Both the position numbers and the translations under genes were made by a program. Source: Ferruginibacter sp. (lineage in GTDB: Bacteria > Bacteroidota > Bacteroidia > Chitinophagales > Chitinophagaceae). From it: 8,513 nucleotides of DNA. The stretch covers positions 1 through 8,513 of the forward strand of contig JAURKN010000017.1 in the NCBI GenBank assembly GCA_030831725.1. Reading direction: 5' to 3'. Position 1 is the first letter of the stretch, and the number at the start of each line of letters is the position of its first letter. The notes under the pieces were generated by a model. The model had not been told where the DNA came from. It ran no database searches and was given only the letters and a program-made list of their open reading frames with translations. Positions 1-6,680 of this stretch are shown one piece after another.

Positions 1-924
1 AAAATCATCATGCATCACGAAACATCAGGATCTGTGACCAATTACGAGCGCTATATGGATACTGCATACCGCTTCATGGTGAATAACGGATACAATTCAG
101 TGAAAACCGGTTATGTAGGTAAAATCATCCCAAGAGGAGAACATCACGACGGGCAATGGATGGTTAGACACTATGAGAGAGTAGCTAAAAAAACAGCTGA
201 TTACAAAATCATGGTCGATATGCATGAGCCAGTTCGTCCTACCGGATTAAGCAGAACGTATCCTAACTGGTTGGCGAGTGAAGCGGCAAGAGGAAATGAA
301 TTCAATGCATGGAGCGAAGGAAACAAGCCTGAGCATGAGACGATACTTCCATTTACCCGTTTGATGGGAGGTCCGATGGATTACACGCCAGGAATCTTCA
401 AAATCAAGATGAATCATTACGATCCGGCTAAAAAAGAGCAGGTCCACACTACATTGACCAAACAGCTAGCCTTATATGTGACCTTGTATAGCCCATTGCA
501 AATGGCAGCAGATTTGCCTGAGAATTATGAAGCAAAAATGGACGCCTTCCAATTCATCAAGGATGTTGCGGTTGATTGGGATGAATCGATAGTGCTTGAT
601 GCTGAACCAGGAGACTATATTGTTGAAGCCAGAAAAGCCAAAGGAGCAGATCGTTGGTTCATGGGTGCGATTACAGATGAAAATGCAAGAGCCCTCAGCA
701 GTGAACTTAGCTTCTTGGAAAAGGGTAAAAAATATGTGGCTACCATATATCGTGACGCTGATAATGCTGACTGGGAAAAGAATCCTGAAGCATACGTGAT
801 TGAGAAGTTCATCGTGACATCACAAAACAAATTGAACCTCAAACTTGCTCCGGGAGGAGGAACTGCGATCAGTCTGCTGCCGGCAACGGATGCGGATGTG
901 AAGCAATATAAAAAGTACAAGTAA
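1..924 (+). CDS. susB: GH97 alpha-glucosidase, SusB type, C-terminal part (5' end outside window)
   Basis: The reading frame is open from base 1 and ends at TAA 922-924, giving 307 residues. It is the C-terminal part of a glycoside hydrolase family 97 enzyme; these release glucose from alpha-glucosides such as malto-oligosaccharides, usually in the periplasm. Numbering from base 1, Glu7 (in HHETSG), Glu76 (in MHEPVRPTG), Glu94 (in SEAARG) and Glu100 (in NEF) have exactly the spacing of Glu439, Glu508, Glu526 and Glu532 of Bacteroides thetaiotaomicron SusB (numbers from memory). These are its calcium-binding, base and acid residues, so the inverting mechanism is expected rather than the retaining subgroup that uses Asp. 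The motif LPFTRLMGGPMDYTPG and the C-terminal beta domain (about residues 205-305) are intact. The offset implies that about 430 N-terminal residues, including any signal peptide, lie to the left. The ATG at base 10 is internal, not the start. The gene is convergent with the GH37-like gene across a terminator. A polysaccharide-utilization locus upstream is possible but cannot be seen. Confidence 0.95.
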   Translation, partial: KIIMHHETSGSVTNYERYMDTAYRFMVNNGYNSVKTGYVGKIIPRGEHHDGQWMVRHYERVAKKTADYKIMVDMHEPVRPTGLSRTYPNWLASEAARGNEFNAWSEGNKPEHETILPFTRLMGGPMDYTPGIFKIKMNHYDPAKKEQVHTTLTKQLALYVTLYSPLQMAADLPENYEAKMDAFQFIKDVAVDWDESIVLDAEPGDYIVEARKAKGADRWFMGAITDENARALSSELSFLEKGKKYVATIYRDADNADWEKNPEAYVIEKFIVTSQNKLNLKLAPGGGTAISLLPATDADVKQYKKYK

Positions 925-933
925 GACATTATG

Positions 934-966
934 AAAAATGCCCTCGAAGTTCGGGGGCATTTTTTT
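934..966. terminator. Rho-independent terminator, probably bidirectional
   Basis: A 13-bp stem (934-946 paired with 952-964, including one G-T pair) closes a 5-nt loop (AAGTT). Its core is TGCCC/GGGCA plus CG. On the plus strand it ends in a run of seven T (960-966), ten bases after the GH97 stop codon. Read on the minus strand, the same stem is followed by five T, about 20 bases after the stop of the GH37-like gene. It therefore probably ends transcription of both convergent genes. Confidence 0.88.
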
Positions 967-986
967 GACTTTTATTTTGAATGATC

Positions 987-2624
987 TTATTTGTTTTTCT
1001 CTTCCTGCATTCCGATTTTTTGCTTTAGGGCAAGATATACCCCATTGGTCGATCCAAATCCATCTTGTACGGAAAATCGATTGTATTTAGGGACAGATTT
1101 TTCTTCCACATCATACTTTTCCAACAATTTCCCTGTACGTAAATAGATATCTTCATTCAATTTCATCCAGCGATTAGAAATTTCATTTGCCAATTGCGAC
1201 TGTCCACATCTGTTCAAACCAACGATAGATAACCATTGTAAGGAAGCGAAACCAAAAGGACCAACTAAAGAAGAATCCGATTTCTTTTCAAACGATATCA
1301 ATCCACCCGGTTTTAATAATTTTTCTTTCAATACTGATGATGCCTTTTGTGCTTTGATCTGCTGGCTTTTAAGCTGTTCGATTTCAAAACAAAATGGATA
1401 CATGCCAGCCAATGTTATTCTTACCATTTTCTTGTTTTTCAAATGATGAAAATCGGTGTAATAACCAAGACGTTCATTCCAGAATATGGTATTAAAATCG
1501 GATCTCTTGTAAATACCGACCATCGGATTTTGTACTCCAATCAACTTACGAGCCTTAGCGATTACCGATTCCATTTTCAGCATTAAGGCATTCAAATCGA
1601 CCGGTAATATATCCGTGGTTTCCATTACATTCATCGATTTCTCATCCGTAAACCATCGATTGCCAAAATCTGCACCACTGCTGGCTGCCGACCTTATATG
1701 TCGATACAGCGCAGAACGTAAACTATCTACTGACTTATTTTTATCCTGTTCCGACAGAAATGTTTTTTGTTGCAAAAAATCAGATATGGCTCTTTCAACA
1801 ACAGCGACATCCTCCGTATAATTTTCAGCCCTTGGTATGTCGAATTCATCCCAAAATCGGTTCAAATAAGTACCATCTTTTAACCTGACTACTCGTTTAT
1901 ATGCCTGACCGGGTTTTAGCTCTTTTGCCCCCTCCATCCAATACGCGTATTCACGTTCCATAGCAGGCAAATATTTAACATACACCGACTCCCCTTTCAT
2001 TTCGGCAAGCAATTCAATCATCATGCAATAGAAAGGCACTTGGGATCGACTCAGATAATATGTTCTGAATCCATGAGGAATATATCCGTATCTGTTGATG
2101 GCATCCGTTAAATTGTCAATCATGTTTGGCAACATCTCATCTTCCCTTGCCGTTTTCAAACCTAGCATGGTGAAGTAACTGTCGAAATAATGAATCTCAC
2201 GATATCTTCCACCTGGAACGATATATGGATAAGGTGTTTCAAGCAAACTGCCCATGGGATCATAGTTGCCGGACGCTTCCCGCCTAATCACCGACCAAAG
2301 ATTCTGAATATGTTTTGAAAGGTCTTTTTCCTGTTGAACATAGTTGAATACCGGAGGATCTGCAGGTATTCGAAAATGATCGACAACAAATTGTTTGAGG
2401 TCCAATGTATTTTTATCAGCCGACTCATAATCACCTAAGATGATGCCCGGGTCCATTCTGGAAGTACAATCCACGAAAGTTTTACTGTCGGGAAATATAC
2501 CCGATGACTGAACATCTATATAAAGTTGTCCGTACAATTCGTTGGGCGCCGGAAAAAAAATTCCTTGTGCTCGAGTACAGTTGCATATTAAAATGAAAAA
2601 GAGAATGGATAACCCATTTTTCAT
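987..2624 (-). CDS. Trehalase-family (GH37) exported protein with an altered active site
   Basis: This 545-residue protein has a likely signal peptide (residues 1-20, ending TRAQ) and then a full-length GH37 (alpha,alpha-trehalase) domain, close to the size of E. coli periplasmic trehalase. Family landmarks are clear: ELYGQLYIDVQ near residue 29, FPDSKTFVDC (44-53), PGGRYREIHYFDSY (137-150), YLSRSQVPF (190-198), RAENY (265-269), SGADFGNRW (316-324), LLEKYD (500-505) and QDGFG (520-524). Asp319 and Glu502 match the catalytic acid and base (E. coli Asp312 and Glu496, from memory). Arg140, Asp148, Arg193, Arg265 and Glu267 are also kept. Several other positions differ: Tyr141 for Phe, Phe147 for Trp, His184 for Asn, Arg516 for the second active-site Glu (511). 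The signature QWDxPxGWAP is reduced to SLVGPFGFAS (452-461). About 19 extra residues lie between RAENY and Asp319. It is probably a hydrolase acting on trehalose or another alpha-glucoside, but trehalase activity is not assured. It lies 151 bases after the GH3 gene on the same strand and may be co-transcribed; I see no convincing promoter in that gap. Confidence 0.88.
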   Translation of the reverse strand: MKNGLSILFFILICNCTRAQGIFFPAPNELYGQLYIDVQSSGIFPDSKTFVDCTSRMDPGIILGDYESADKNTLDLKQFVVDHFRIPADPPVFNYVQQEKDLSKHIQNLWSVIRREASGNYDPMGSLLETPYPYIVPGGRYREIHYFDSYFTMLGLKTAREDEMLPNMIDNLTDAINRYGYIPHGFRTYYLSRSQVPFYCMMIELLAEMKGESVYVKYLPAMEREYAYWMEGAKELKPGQAYKRVVRLKDGTYLNRFWDEFDIPRAENYTEDVAVVERAISDFLQQKTFLSEQDKNKSVDSLRSALYRHIRSAASSGADFGNRWFTDEKSMNVMETTDILPVDLNALMLKMESVIAKARKLIGVQNPMVGIYKRSDFNTIFWNERLGYYTDFHHLKNKKMVRITLAGMYPFCFEIEQLKSQQIKAQKASSVLKEKLLKPGGLISFEKKSDSSLVGPFGFASLQWLSIVGLNRCGQSQLANEISNRWMKLNEDIYLRTGKLLEKYDVEEKSVPKYNRFSVQDGFGSTNGVYLALKQKIGMQEEKNK

Positions 2625-2775
2625 GATATTGAAATTGAGAGTTGTTGACTAATTTATAGCAAAACTGAAATACTTGTGATTCGTGAAAATACACAATGAT
2701 TCATCCACCAAATCCACGGAATATACGTTGGCCTTTTGTATGATAGAACTTCAACGGCTAGAACAAGTAAGTTAT

Positions 2776-5007
2776 TTATTTCAATTCAAAAACAGCCTCT
2801 GTCACATCCCTTGAATTACCTCCAACAAAAATGGAGAATTTCCCTGGCTCAAGAACCAGATTCCCGTTAACGTCATAGAATGAAAGATCTTTCGCACTGA
2901 TTTTGAAAGTAACATCCTGAACATCCGCAGGCGCCATTTTTACACGCTGAAATGCCTTAAGCTCCTTCACAGGTCGAATCAATGAGGCGACATGATCTCT
3001 GATGTAAAGTTGAACAATCTCTTCACCGGGTCTTTCAGATTGGTTGCTTAGGGTAACCTTTACCGTTAACGTATCCGATTTGGTCATTGTACTTTTGGAG
3101 AGCCTCAAATCTGAATAGCCGAATTGCGTGTAAGTCAAACCATATCCGAATGGATATAGTGGATCGTTAGGGATATCGCGATATCGGCTATACCAGTCAC
3201 CACCAGGATCCGACGGAGCGGGACGATTGGTGTTGAAATGATTGTAATACACCGGAATCTGACCTACGGCATAAGGAAAACTCATGACAGTCTTTCCTGT
3301 TGGACTCTGGTCTCCGGAAACAACATCCGCAACAGCATTTCCCGCCTCTGTGCCCAAAATCCAGATTTGCAAAATCGCATCCACATACTTATCTGCTTCT
3401 GTCAAAACCAAAGGTCTTCCACTTGAAACGAGAGCCACGATTGGCTTTCCTAATTTTCTGAGCGTCTTCAACAATTCAATTTGTCCTTGAGAAATTTCGG
3501 GTTGTGCTAGGGCCCTATCCTCACCAGCCATTTTACCACTGATTCCAATGTTCACAAAAATGATATCTGCATTATAGCAATTTTGTATCGCCTCGTTAAT
3601 CAATGTCTCTGTGGTTGTGTTGTCGGGCATATATCCTTTTGCGTAGGTAACGTTTCCATTGAAACGTTGTTCAAATCCTTCCAAAATACTGACCGCTTCA
3701 TCGGTCTTTCCCTGTGCCACCCAAAAATCAAACATATCCTCTTTGCTTTCGGCATAATGTCCTATCAGAGCGATTTTAGCATCATTTTTCACCGGGAGGA
3801 TACTCTCATTGTTTTTAAGCATCACGATAGACTGAACCGCGGCTTGTCTAGCGATGTTTCTGTGCTCATCCGTAAACAAGTTCTGTATTTCTTTTCTGGC
3901 ATTGCAGAAATAGAAAGGATCTTCAAAGAGTCCGAGCTTGAATTTGTAATAGAGGATTTTTCCAACTGCCTCATCCAATTGAGCCAGTGTAAGCTTACCT
4001 TCTTTGATCAACTCAGGGAGATATTTGTAAGAGGCACTCGATTCCATATCCATCATGCTTCCTGCTTGCATGGCTTTCAATGCCGCATCCTTACTGTCTT
4101 TGGCATAACCATGATTGATCATTTCATTGAAAGAAGACCAATCACTGACAAGAAATCCTTTGAAACCCCATTTCTTTTTAAGCACATCATTCACCAAGTA
4201 TTTATTTCCACTGGCAGGAACCCCTTCCACTACATTGAATGCATTCATAACAGTAGCAGCACCTGCTTCGACGGCTGCCTTATATGAAGGAAGATATTTG
4301 TTCCACAACATAAAACGGGAAACATCCACCGTATTGTATTCACGCCCTCCCTCTACCGCACCATATGCGGCAAAATGTTTCACACAAGCCATTACATTTT
4401 CATTGCCTTTCAAATTGCCTTGAAATCCTTTCACTCTTTTTGCTGAAATCACAGAAGCCAGATATGGGTCTTCACCGGCTCCTTCCATCACCCTTCCCCA
4501 TCTTGGATCGTTACTGATGTCACACATCGGCGCAAAGGTCCAATGAATGCCTGCAGATGCAGCTTCTTTGGCGGCTACGGAACTGTTTGTTTCTATCTGA
4601 TCCAAATTCCAGCTACAAGCCTCAGCCAAGGGAATTGGGAAAATAGTCTTGTATCCATGAATAACATCAAGTCCAAAGAGTAAAGGAATTTTCAATCTGC
4701 TTTTCATCGCATATTCCTGTATGGCTCTTGTCTCTTTTGTACCGATGACATTAAGTAATGAACCTACTTTTCCTTCCTGAACCAGCTTCATCTTGCTTTT
4801 CTGTGCTTCATCCTTCAACGCAGGGCCCGTAAAGGCGCCACCATTCAATTGATTCAATTGACCAGCCTTCTCTTCAACGGTCATTCTGCCAAGCAAATCT
4901 TTCACCCTAAGGTCTATGCTGAGTTTTTCATTTTGATAAGGCAATTTTGTTTGAGAATGCGCGGTACAGAAAAGGGATGTAAAAAGTAGAACAAGCGAAA
5001 ATTTCAT
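2776..5007 (-). CDS. bglX: GH3 beta-glucosidase, BglX type, exported
   Basis: This 743-residue protein matches the usual length and order of periplasmic GH3 beta-glucosidases, which remove terminal beta-linked glucose with retention of configuration. It has a signal peptide (about 1-19, ending HSQ), an N-terminal barrel (about 35-360; MTVEEKAGQL, DVIHGYKT, DPRWGR, KHFAAYG), a C-terminal alpha/beta sandwich (about 390-620, ending YPFGYGLTYTQF) and a fibronectin-like domain (about 640-735; VQLYIRD, RPVKELKAF). The nucleophile is Asp289 in VSDW. The likely acid/base is Glu496 in AGEDRAL. The surroundings of Glu496 differ from the GEAxSR pattern I know from other BglX proteins, so the exact substrate is uncertain. 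The start at 5007 is right because the signal peptide follows at once. Its promoter is unclear: a TTG at 5077-5075 and TACATTAT at 5053-5046 (21-base spacer) is only a poor match. It precedes the GH37-like gene by 151 bases and follows a putative terminator after the PorP-like gene. Confidence 0.95.
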   Translation of the reverse strand: MKFSLVLLFTSLFCTAHSQTKLPYQNEKLSIDLRVKDLLGRMTVEEKAGQLNQLNGGAFTGPALKDEAQKSKMKLVQEGKVGSLLNVIGTKETRAIQEYAMKSRLKIPLLFGLDVIHGYKTIFPIPLAEACSWNLDQIETNSSVAAKEAASAGIHWTFAPMCDISNDPRWGRVMEGAGEDPYLASVISAKRVKGFQGNLKGNENVMACVKHFAAYGAVEGGREYNTVDVSRFMLWNKYLPSYKAAVEAGAATVMNAFNVVEGVPASGNKYLVNDVLKKKWGFKGFLVSDWSSFNEMINHGYAKDSKDAALKAMQAGSMMDMESSASYKYLPELIKEGKLTLAQLDEAVGKILYYKFKLGLFEDPFYFCNARKEIQNLFTDEHRNIARQAAVQSIVMLKNNESILPVKNDAKIALIGHYAESKEDMFDFWVAQGKTDEAVSILEGFEQRFNGNVTYAKGYMPDNTTTETLINEAIQNCYNADIIFVNIGISGKMAGEDRALAQPEISQGQIELLKTLRKLGKPIVALVSSGRPLVLTEADKYVDAILQIWILGTEAGNAVADVVSGDQSPTGKTVMSFPYAVGQIPVYYNHFNTNRPAPSDPGGDWYSRYRDIPNDPLYPFGYGLTYTQFGYSDLRLSKSTMTKSDTLTVKVTLSNQSERPGEEIVQLYIRDHVASLIRPVKELKAFQRVKMAPADVQDVTFKISAKDLSFYDVNGNLVLEPGKFSIFVGGNSRDVTEAVFELK

Positions 5008-5117
5008 GAATTGGGTTTTATGCGTTAATATTTGAAAATATTGAAATAATGTAAACAGATGTTGAATGAGATGTCAAAATAAGGCAAAAAAACTGAATGA
5101 TTCTCTCATGGTACAAA

Positions 5118-5158
5118 AAAGAAAATTAATATTCGATTATGAAGAAATAAAATCGAAT
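5118..5158 (-). terminator. Putative terminator after the PorP/SprF-family gene
   Basis: On the minus strand a perfect 8-bp inverted repeat (ATTCGATT at 5158-5151 and AATCGAAT at 5138-5131) with a 12-nt loop is followed by a T-rich tract, ATTAATTTTCTTTTTT. The stem begins at the last base of the TGA stop codon. The stem is AT-rich, so termination may be partial. Confidence 0.5.
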
Positions 5159-6183
5159 CACCAGATGTTCCTCGGACATTCTTCCGGTTTTTTGCCGATA
5201 GTAACCCCTATCAAAAGTTCATGGGTATTTCCGGCATAGGTGTTCAGTCTGGTATTGGAACTGGAATTATATGAATAGCTTATTTTAAGACTCTTACTGA
5301 GTGAAACTCCCGCCATGGCAGCAACTCCGCTCAATTGATCTTTGATTCTATATCCGAGACCTGCCCAAAGCAGTTCTTCATAATTCAGTTTGACGTTCAA
5401 ATGAACGAAAGGAGGTAAAGGATCTATGTATTGCACCGCAACTGAAGGCACCAGAGAGACGCTGTTGTTTAGCGCGAAAAAATAACCTGTCTGAAAAAAA
5501 TAATGGGGCTTGAAATAGTCTCCGTAGCTGTTCGATTTCACATATTTCAATTTCGATGGTACAAGATTCAGCACGGATGCTCCGGCAAAAAACTGACCGT
5601 CATACAATAAAATACCTGCTCCGAGTTCAGGCATCAGTCTGCTTAAATCTCCACTGCCGTAACCAATGGCAGGATCATTGGGATCGAGATTTCCCCAAAC
5701 GATCTTGCTTCGATCCAGATTCACATTGGTAAATCCGGCAGAAAAACCACCGGCAAGGGTAAACGTATTGCTGATAGGCTTATGAAAAGAATAGGACAAT
5801 CCTAAACTGATGCGGTTGATATATCCGGTTTTATCTGTTATGAAAGTAAAACCAAGACCATGGTGAGGATAAGGAGTGGTTATCCGATCTTTATATCTTA
5901 CAACAGGATTGCTCGCTTTCTCTTGCAAGGAGGTTGCCGCATTGTCTCCGTTTTCTTTACCCAAAGGTTGTTGCACTGTAAGATAAGATGTTACAGGAGC
6001 GCCTTCAATGTTGGTCCATTGATTCCGGTAGCTGAATTTCACATCTGTATAGCTTTCCATACCGGCGAAAGCAGGATTCAAAATATAATTGTTCAGTAAA
6101 TACTGGGTATAATAGGGTTTTTGCTGGGCGTAGACAGCATTAAGAAATAAGAAAAACGATATGGCTAAAAAGGCCTTTTTCAT
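5158..6183 (-). CDS. PorP/SprF-family type IX secretion outer-membrane protein
   Basis: This 341-residue protein has a signal peptide (residues 1-20, ending VYAQ) followed by the family's N-terminal motif YYTQYLLNNYILNPAFAG (24-41) and YRNQW (52-56). The rest alternates aromatic and polar residues like a small beta-barrel, with NTHELLIGVTIG (319-330) as the last predicted strand and the family-like tail CPRNIW (336-341). In Bacteroidota, PorP is an outer-membrane partner of the PorK/PorN ring of the type IX secretion system, and SprF-like paralogues help export particular large cargo proteins. I infer that this is an SprF-type paralogue rather than the core PorP, because no other por/gld gene is next to it; equally, no large cargo gene is adjacent. 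A polar stretch (about 75-105) looks like a long loop. A near-perfect promoter lies just upstream, so it is probably transcribed on its own. The DUF4907 gene ends 68 bases upstream. Confidence 0.92.
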   Translation of the reverse strand: MKKAFLAISFFLFLNAVYAQQKPYYTQYLLNNYILNPAFAGMESYTDVKFSYRNQWTNIEGAPVTSYLTVQQPLGKENGDNAATSLQEKASNPVVRYKDRITTPYPHHGLGFTFITDKTGYINRISLGLSYSFHKPISNTFTLAGGFSAGFTNVNLDRSKIVWGNLDPNDPAIGYGSGDLSRLMPELGAGILLYDGQFFAGASVLNLVPSKLKYVKSNSYGDYFKPHYFFQTGYFFALNNSVSLVPSVAVQYIDPLPPFVHLNVKLNYEELLWAGLGYRIKDQLSGVAAMAGVSLSKSLKISYSYNSSSNTRLNTYAGNTHELLIGVTIGKKPEECPRNIW

Positions 6184-6191
6184 TGAGTGGG

Positions 6192-6199
6192 CAAAGATA
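6192..6199 (-). promoter_or_regulatory. Bacteroidota -7 promoter box for the PorP/SprF-family gene
   Basis: The minus strand reads TATCTTTG, a perfect match to the Bacteroidota sigma consensus TAnnTTTG. The expected -33 TTG is replaced by TTC about 20 bases upstream. Only 8 bases separate the box from the ATG, so the transcript should have almost no leader. The start codon is firmly placed by the signal peptide. Confidence 0.6.
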
Positions 6200-6230
6200 A
6201 GCAGTCGATGTTAACTACGAAGACTTTAGT

Positions 6231-6245
6231 CATTCATATTGAATG
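6231..6245. repeat. Short palindrome CATTCA-TAT-TGAATG
   Basis: Two perfect 6-bp arms are separated by 3 bases. The element lies between the DUF4907 stop codon and the -7 box of the PorP-like gene, centred roughly 40 bases upstream of that box. It could be an operator for the PorP-like promoter, or a weak RNA hairpin after the DUF4907 gene; no T tract follows it on the minus strand. It may also be a chance palindrome. Confidence 0.35.
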
Positions 6246-6251
6246 TCAATC

Positions 6252-6602
6252 TCAATAAACACCTAGTTTTTCAAGTTCTTCAGGAGAAATACTCGGAGGC
6301 ATCTCCCCTTTTTTGATTTTTTCTATGATTTTATGGGCTACTAATTCAGCCATTTTTTTTGTCTGAAACCCCTTATTCCCAGCAACTCCAGGCTTGTTAG
6401 GTTGATGGATGAGTCTTTTGCCATTCGAGAATATGTCGTAGCCCCAAGTATCAGATTCTGAAGAAATGATTTTAAACGTCAATTTTCTTTGTTGTCTTTT
6501 TTGAGAAACAGCACGGTCTTGATCATTTTGGTTAAATGCCATGATCCCGAAACTGGTTGAGCAACACAAAACCATCATCAAAATAAATACTCCTTTTTTC
6601 AT
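6252..6602 (-). CDS. DUF4907 family protein, small exported protein
   Basis: This 116-residue protein has a hydrophobic N-terminus (about 3-20), probably a signal peptide or membrane anchor. The two cysteines at 13-14 do not sit in a good lipobox. A short basic, Gln-rich linker (about 25-40) follows. The rest matches what I recall of DUF4907: WGYDIFSNGKRLIHQP (53-68), GNKGFQTKKMAE (75-86), a helix around VAHKIIEKIKKGEMPP (88-103) and a final PEELEKLGVY (107-116). The function is unknown. The family is found in Bacteroidota; the protein is expected to act in the periplasm. It lies directly upstream of the PorP/SprF-family gene on the same strand with a 68-base gap, so a link to secretion is possible but only inferred. 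A weak -7-like box, TAATTTTA, lies at 6650-6643. Confidence 0.8.
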   Translation of the reverse strand: MKKGVFILMMVLCCSTSFGIMAFNQNDQDRAVSQKRQQRKLTFKIISSESDTWGYDIFSNGKRLIHQPNKPGVAGNKGFQTKKMAELVAHKIIEKIKKGEMPPSISPEELEKLGVY

Positions 6603-6631
6603 GTGAACCAGGATTGAAGAAATTTATAAAG

Positions 6632-6676
6632 AACCATTAATGTAAAATTATCAGAAAGAAATTAATGGAAATGGTT
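6632..6676. repeat. AT-rich inverted repeat between the DUF1415 and DUF4907 genes
   Basis: CCATTAAT (6634-6641) and ATTAATGG (6661-6668) are perfect inverted repeats with a 19-base spacer. An alternative pairing joins AACCATT (6632-6638) with AATGGTT (6670-6676). The element starts a few bases after the DUF1415 stop codon, but no T tract follows on the minus strand, so it would be a poor terminator. The spacer contains the weak -7-like box TAATTTTA (minus strand, 6650-6643), so it could instead frame the DUF4907 promoter. Confidence 0.35.
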
Positions 6677-6680
6677 TAAT

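Noticed and set aside
987..2624. GH37-like gene as a decayed pseudogene
   Set aside because: The frame is intact over the full family length, the signal peptide is present, and the catalytic Asp/Glu and most Arg residues are kept, which argues for a functional variant.
2625..2775. Gap between the GH3 and GH37-like genes searched for a terminator or promoter
   Set aside because: Only 5-bp inverted repeats (CGTTG/CAACG) without a T tract, and a CAGTTTTG box without a properly spaced TTG, were found. I cannot tell whether the genes share one transcript.
3583..4287. Long open frame (234 codons) on the plus strand inside the GH3 gene
   Set aside because: It lies wholly antisense to a clear GH3 gene with intact motifs. 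Its product is Phe/His/Ile/Cys-rich with no family resemblance, as expected of a shadow frame.
5027..5042. AT-rich palindrome AATATTT-GA-AAATATT 20-35 bases upstream of the GH3 start
   Set aside because: It consists almost only of A and T in an AT-rich leader, where such repeats arise easily; no known operator pattern is matched.
5046..5077. Possible GH3 promoter: TTG, 21-base spacer, TACATTAT (minus strand)
   Set aside because: The spacing is right, but the -7 box has two mismatches at fixed positions; too weak to list as a feature.
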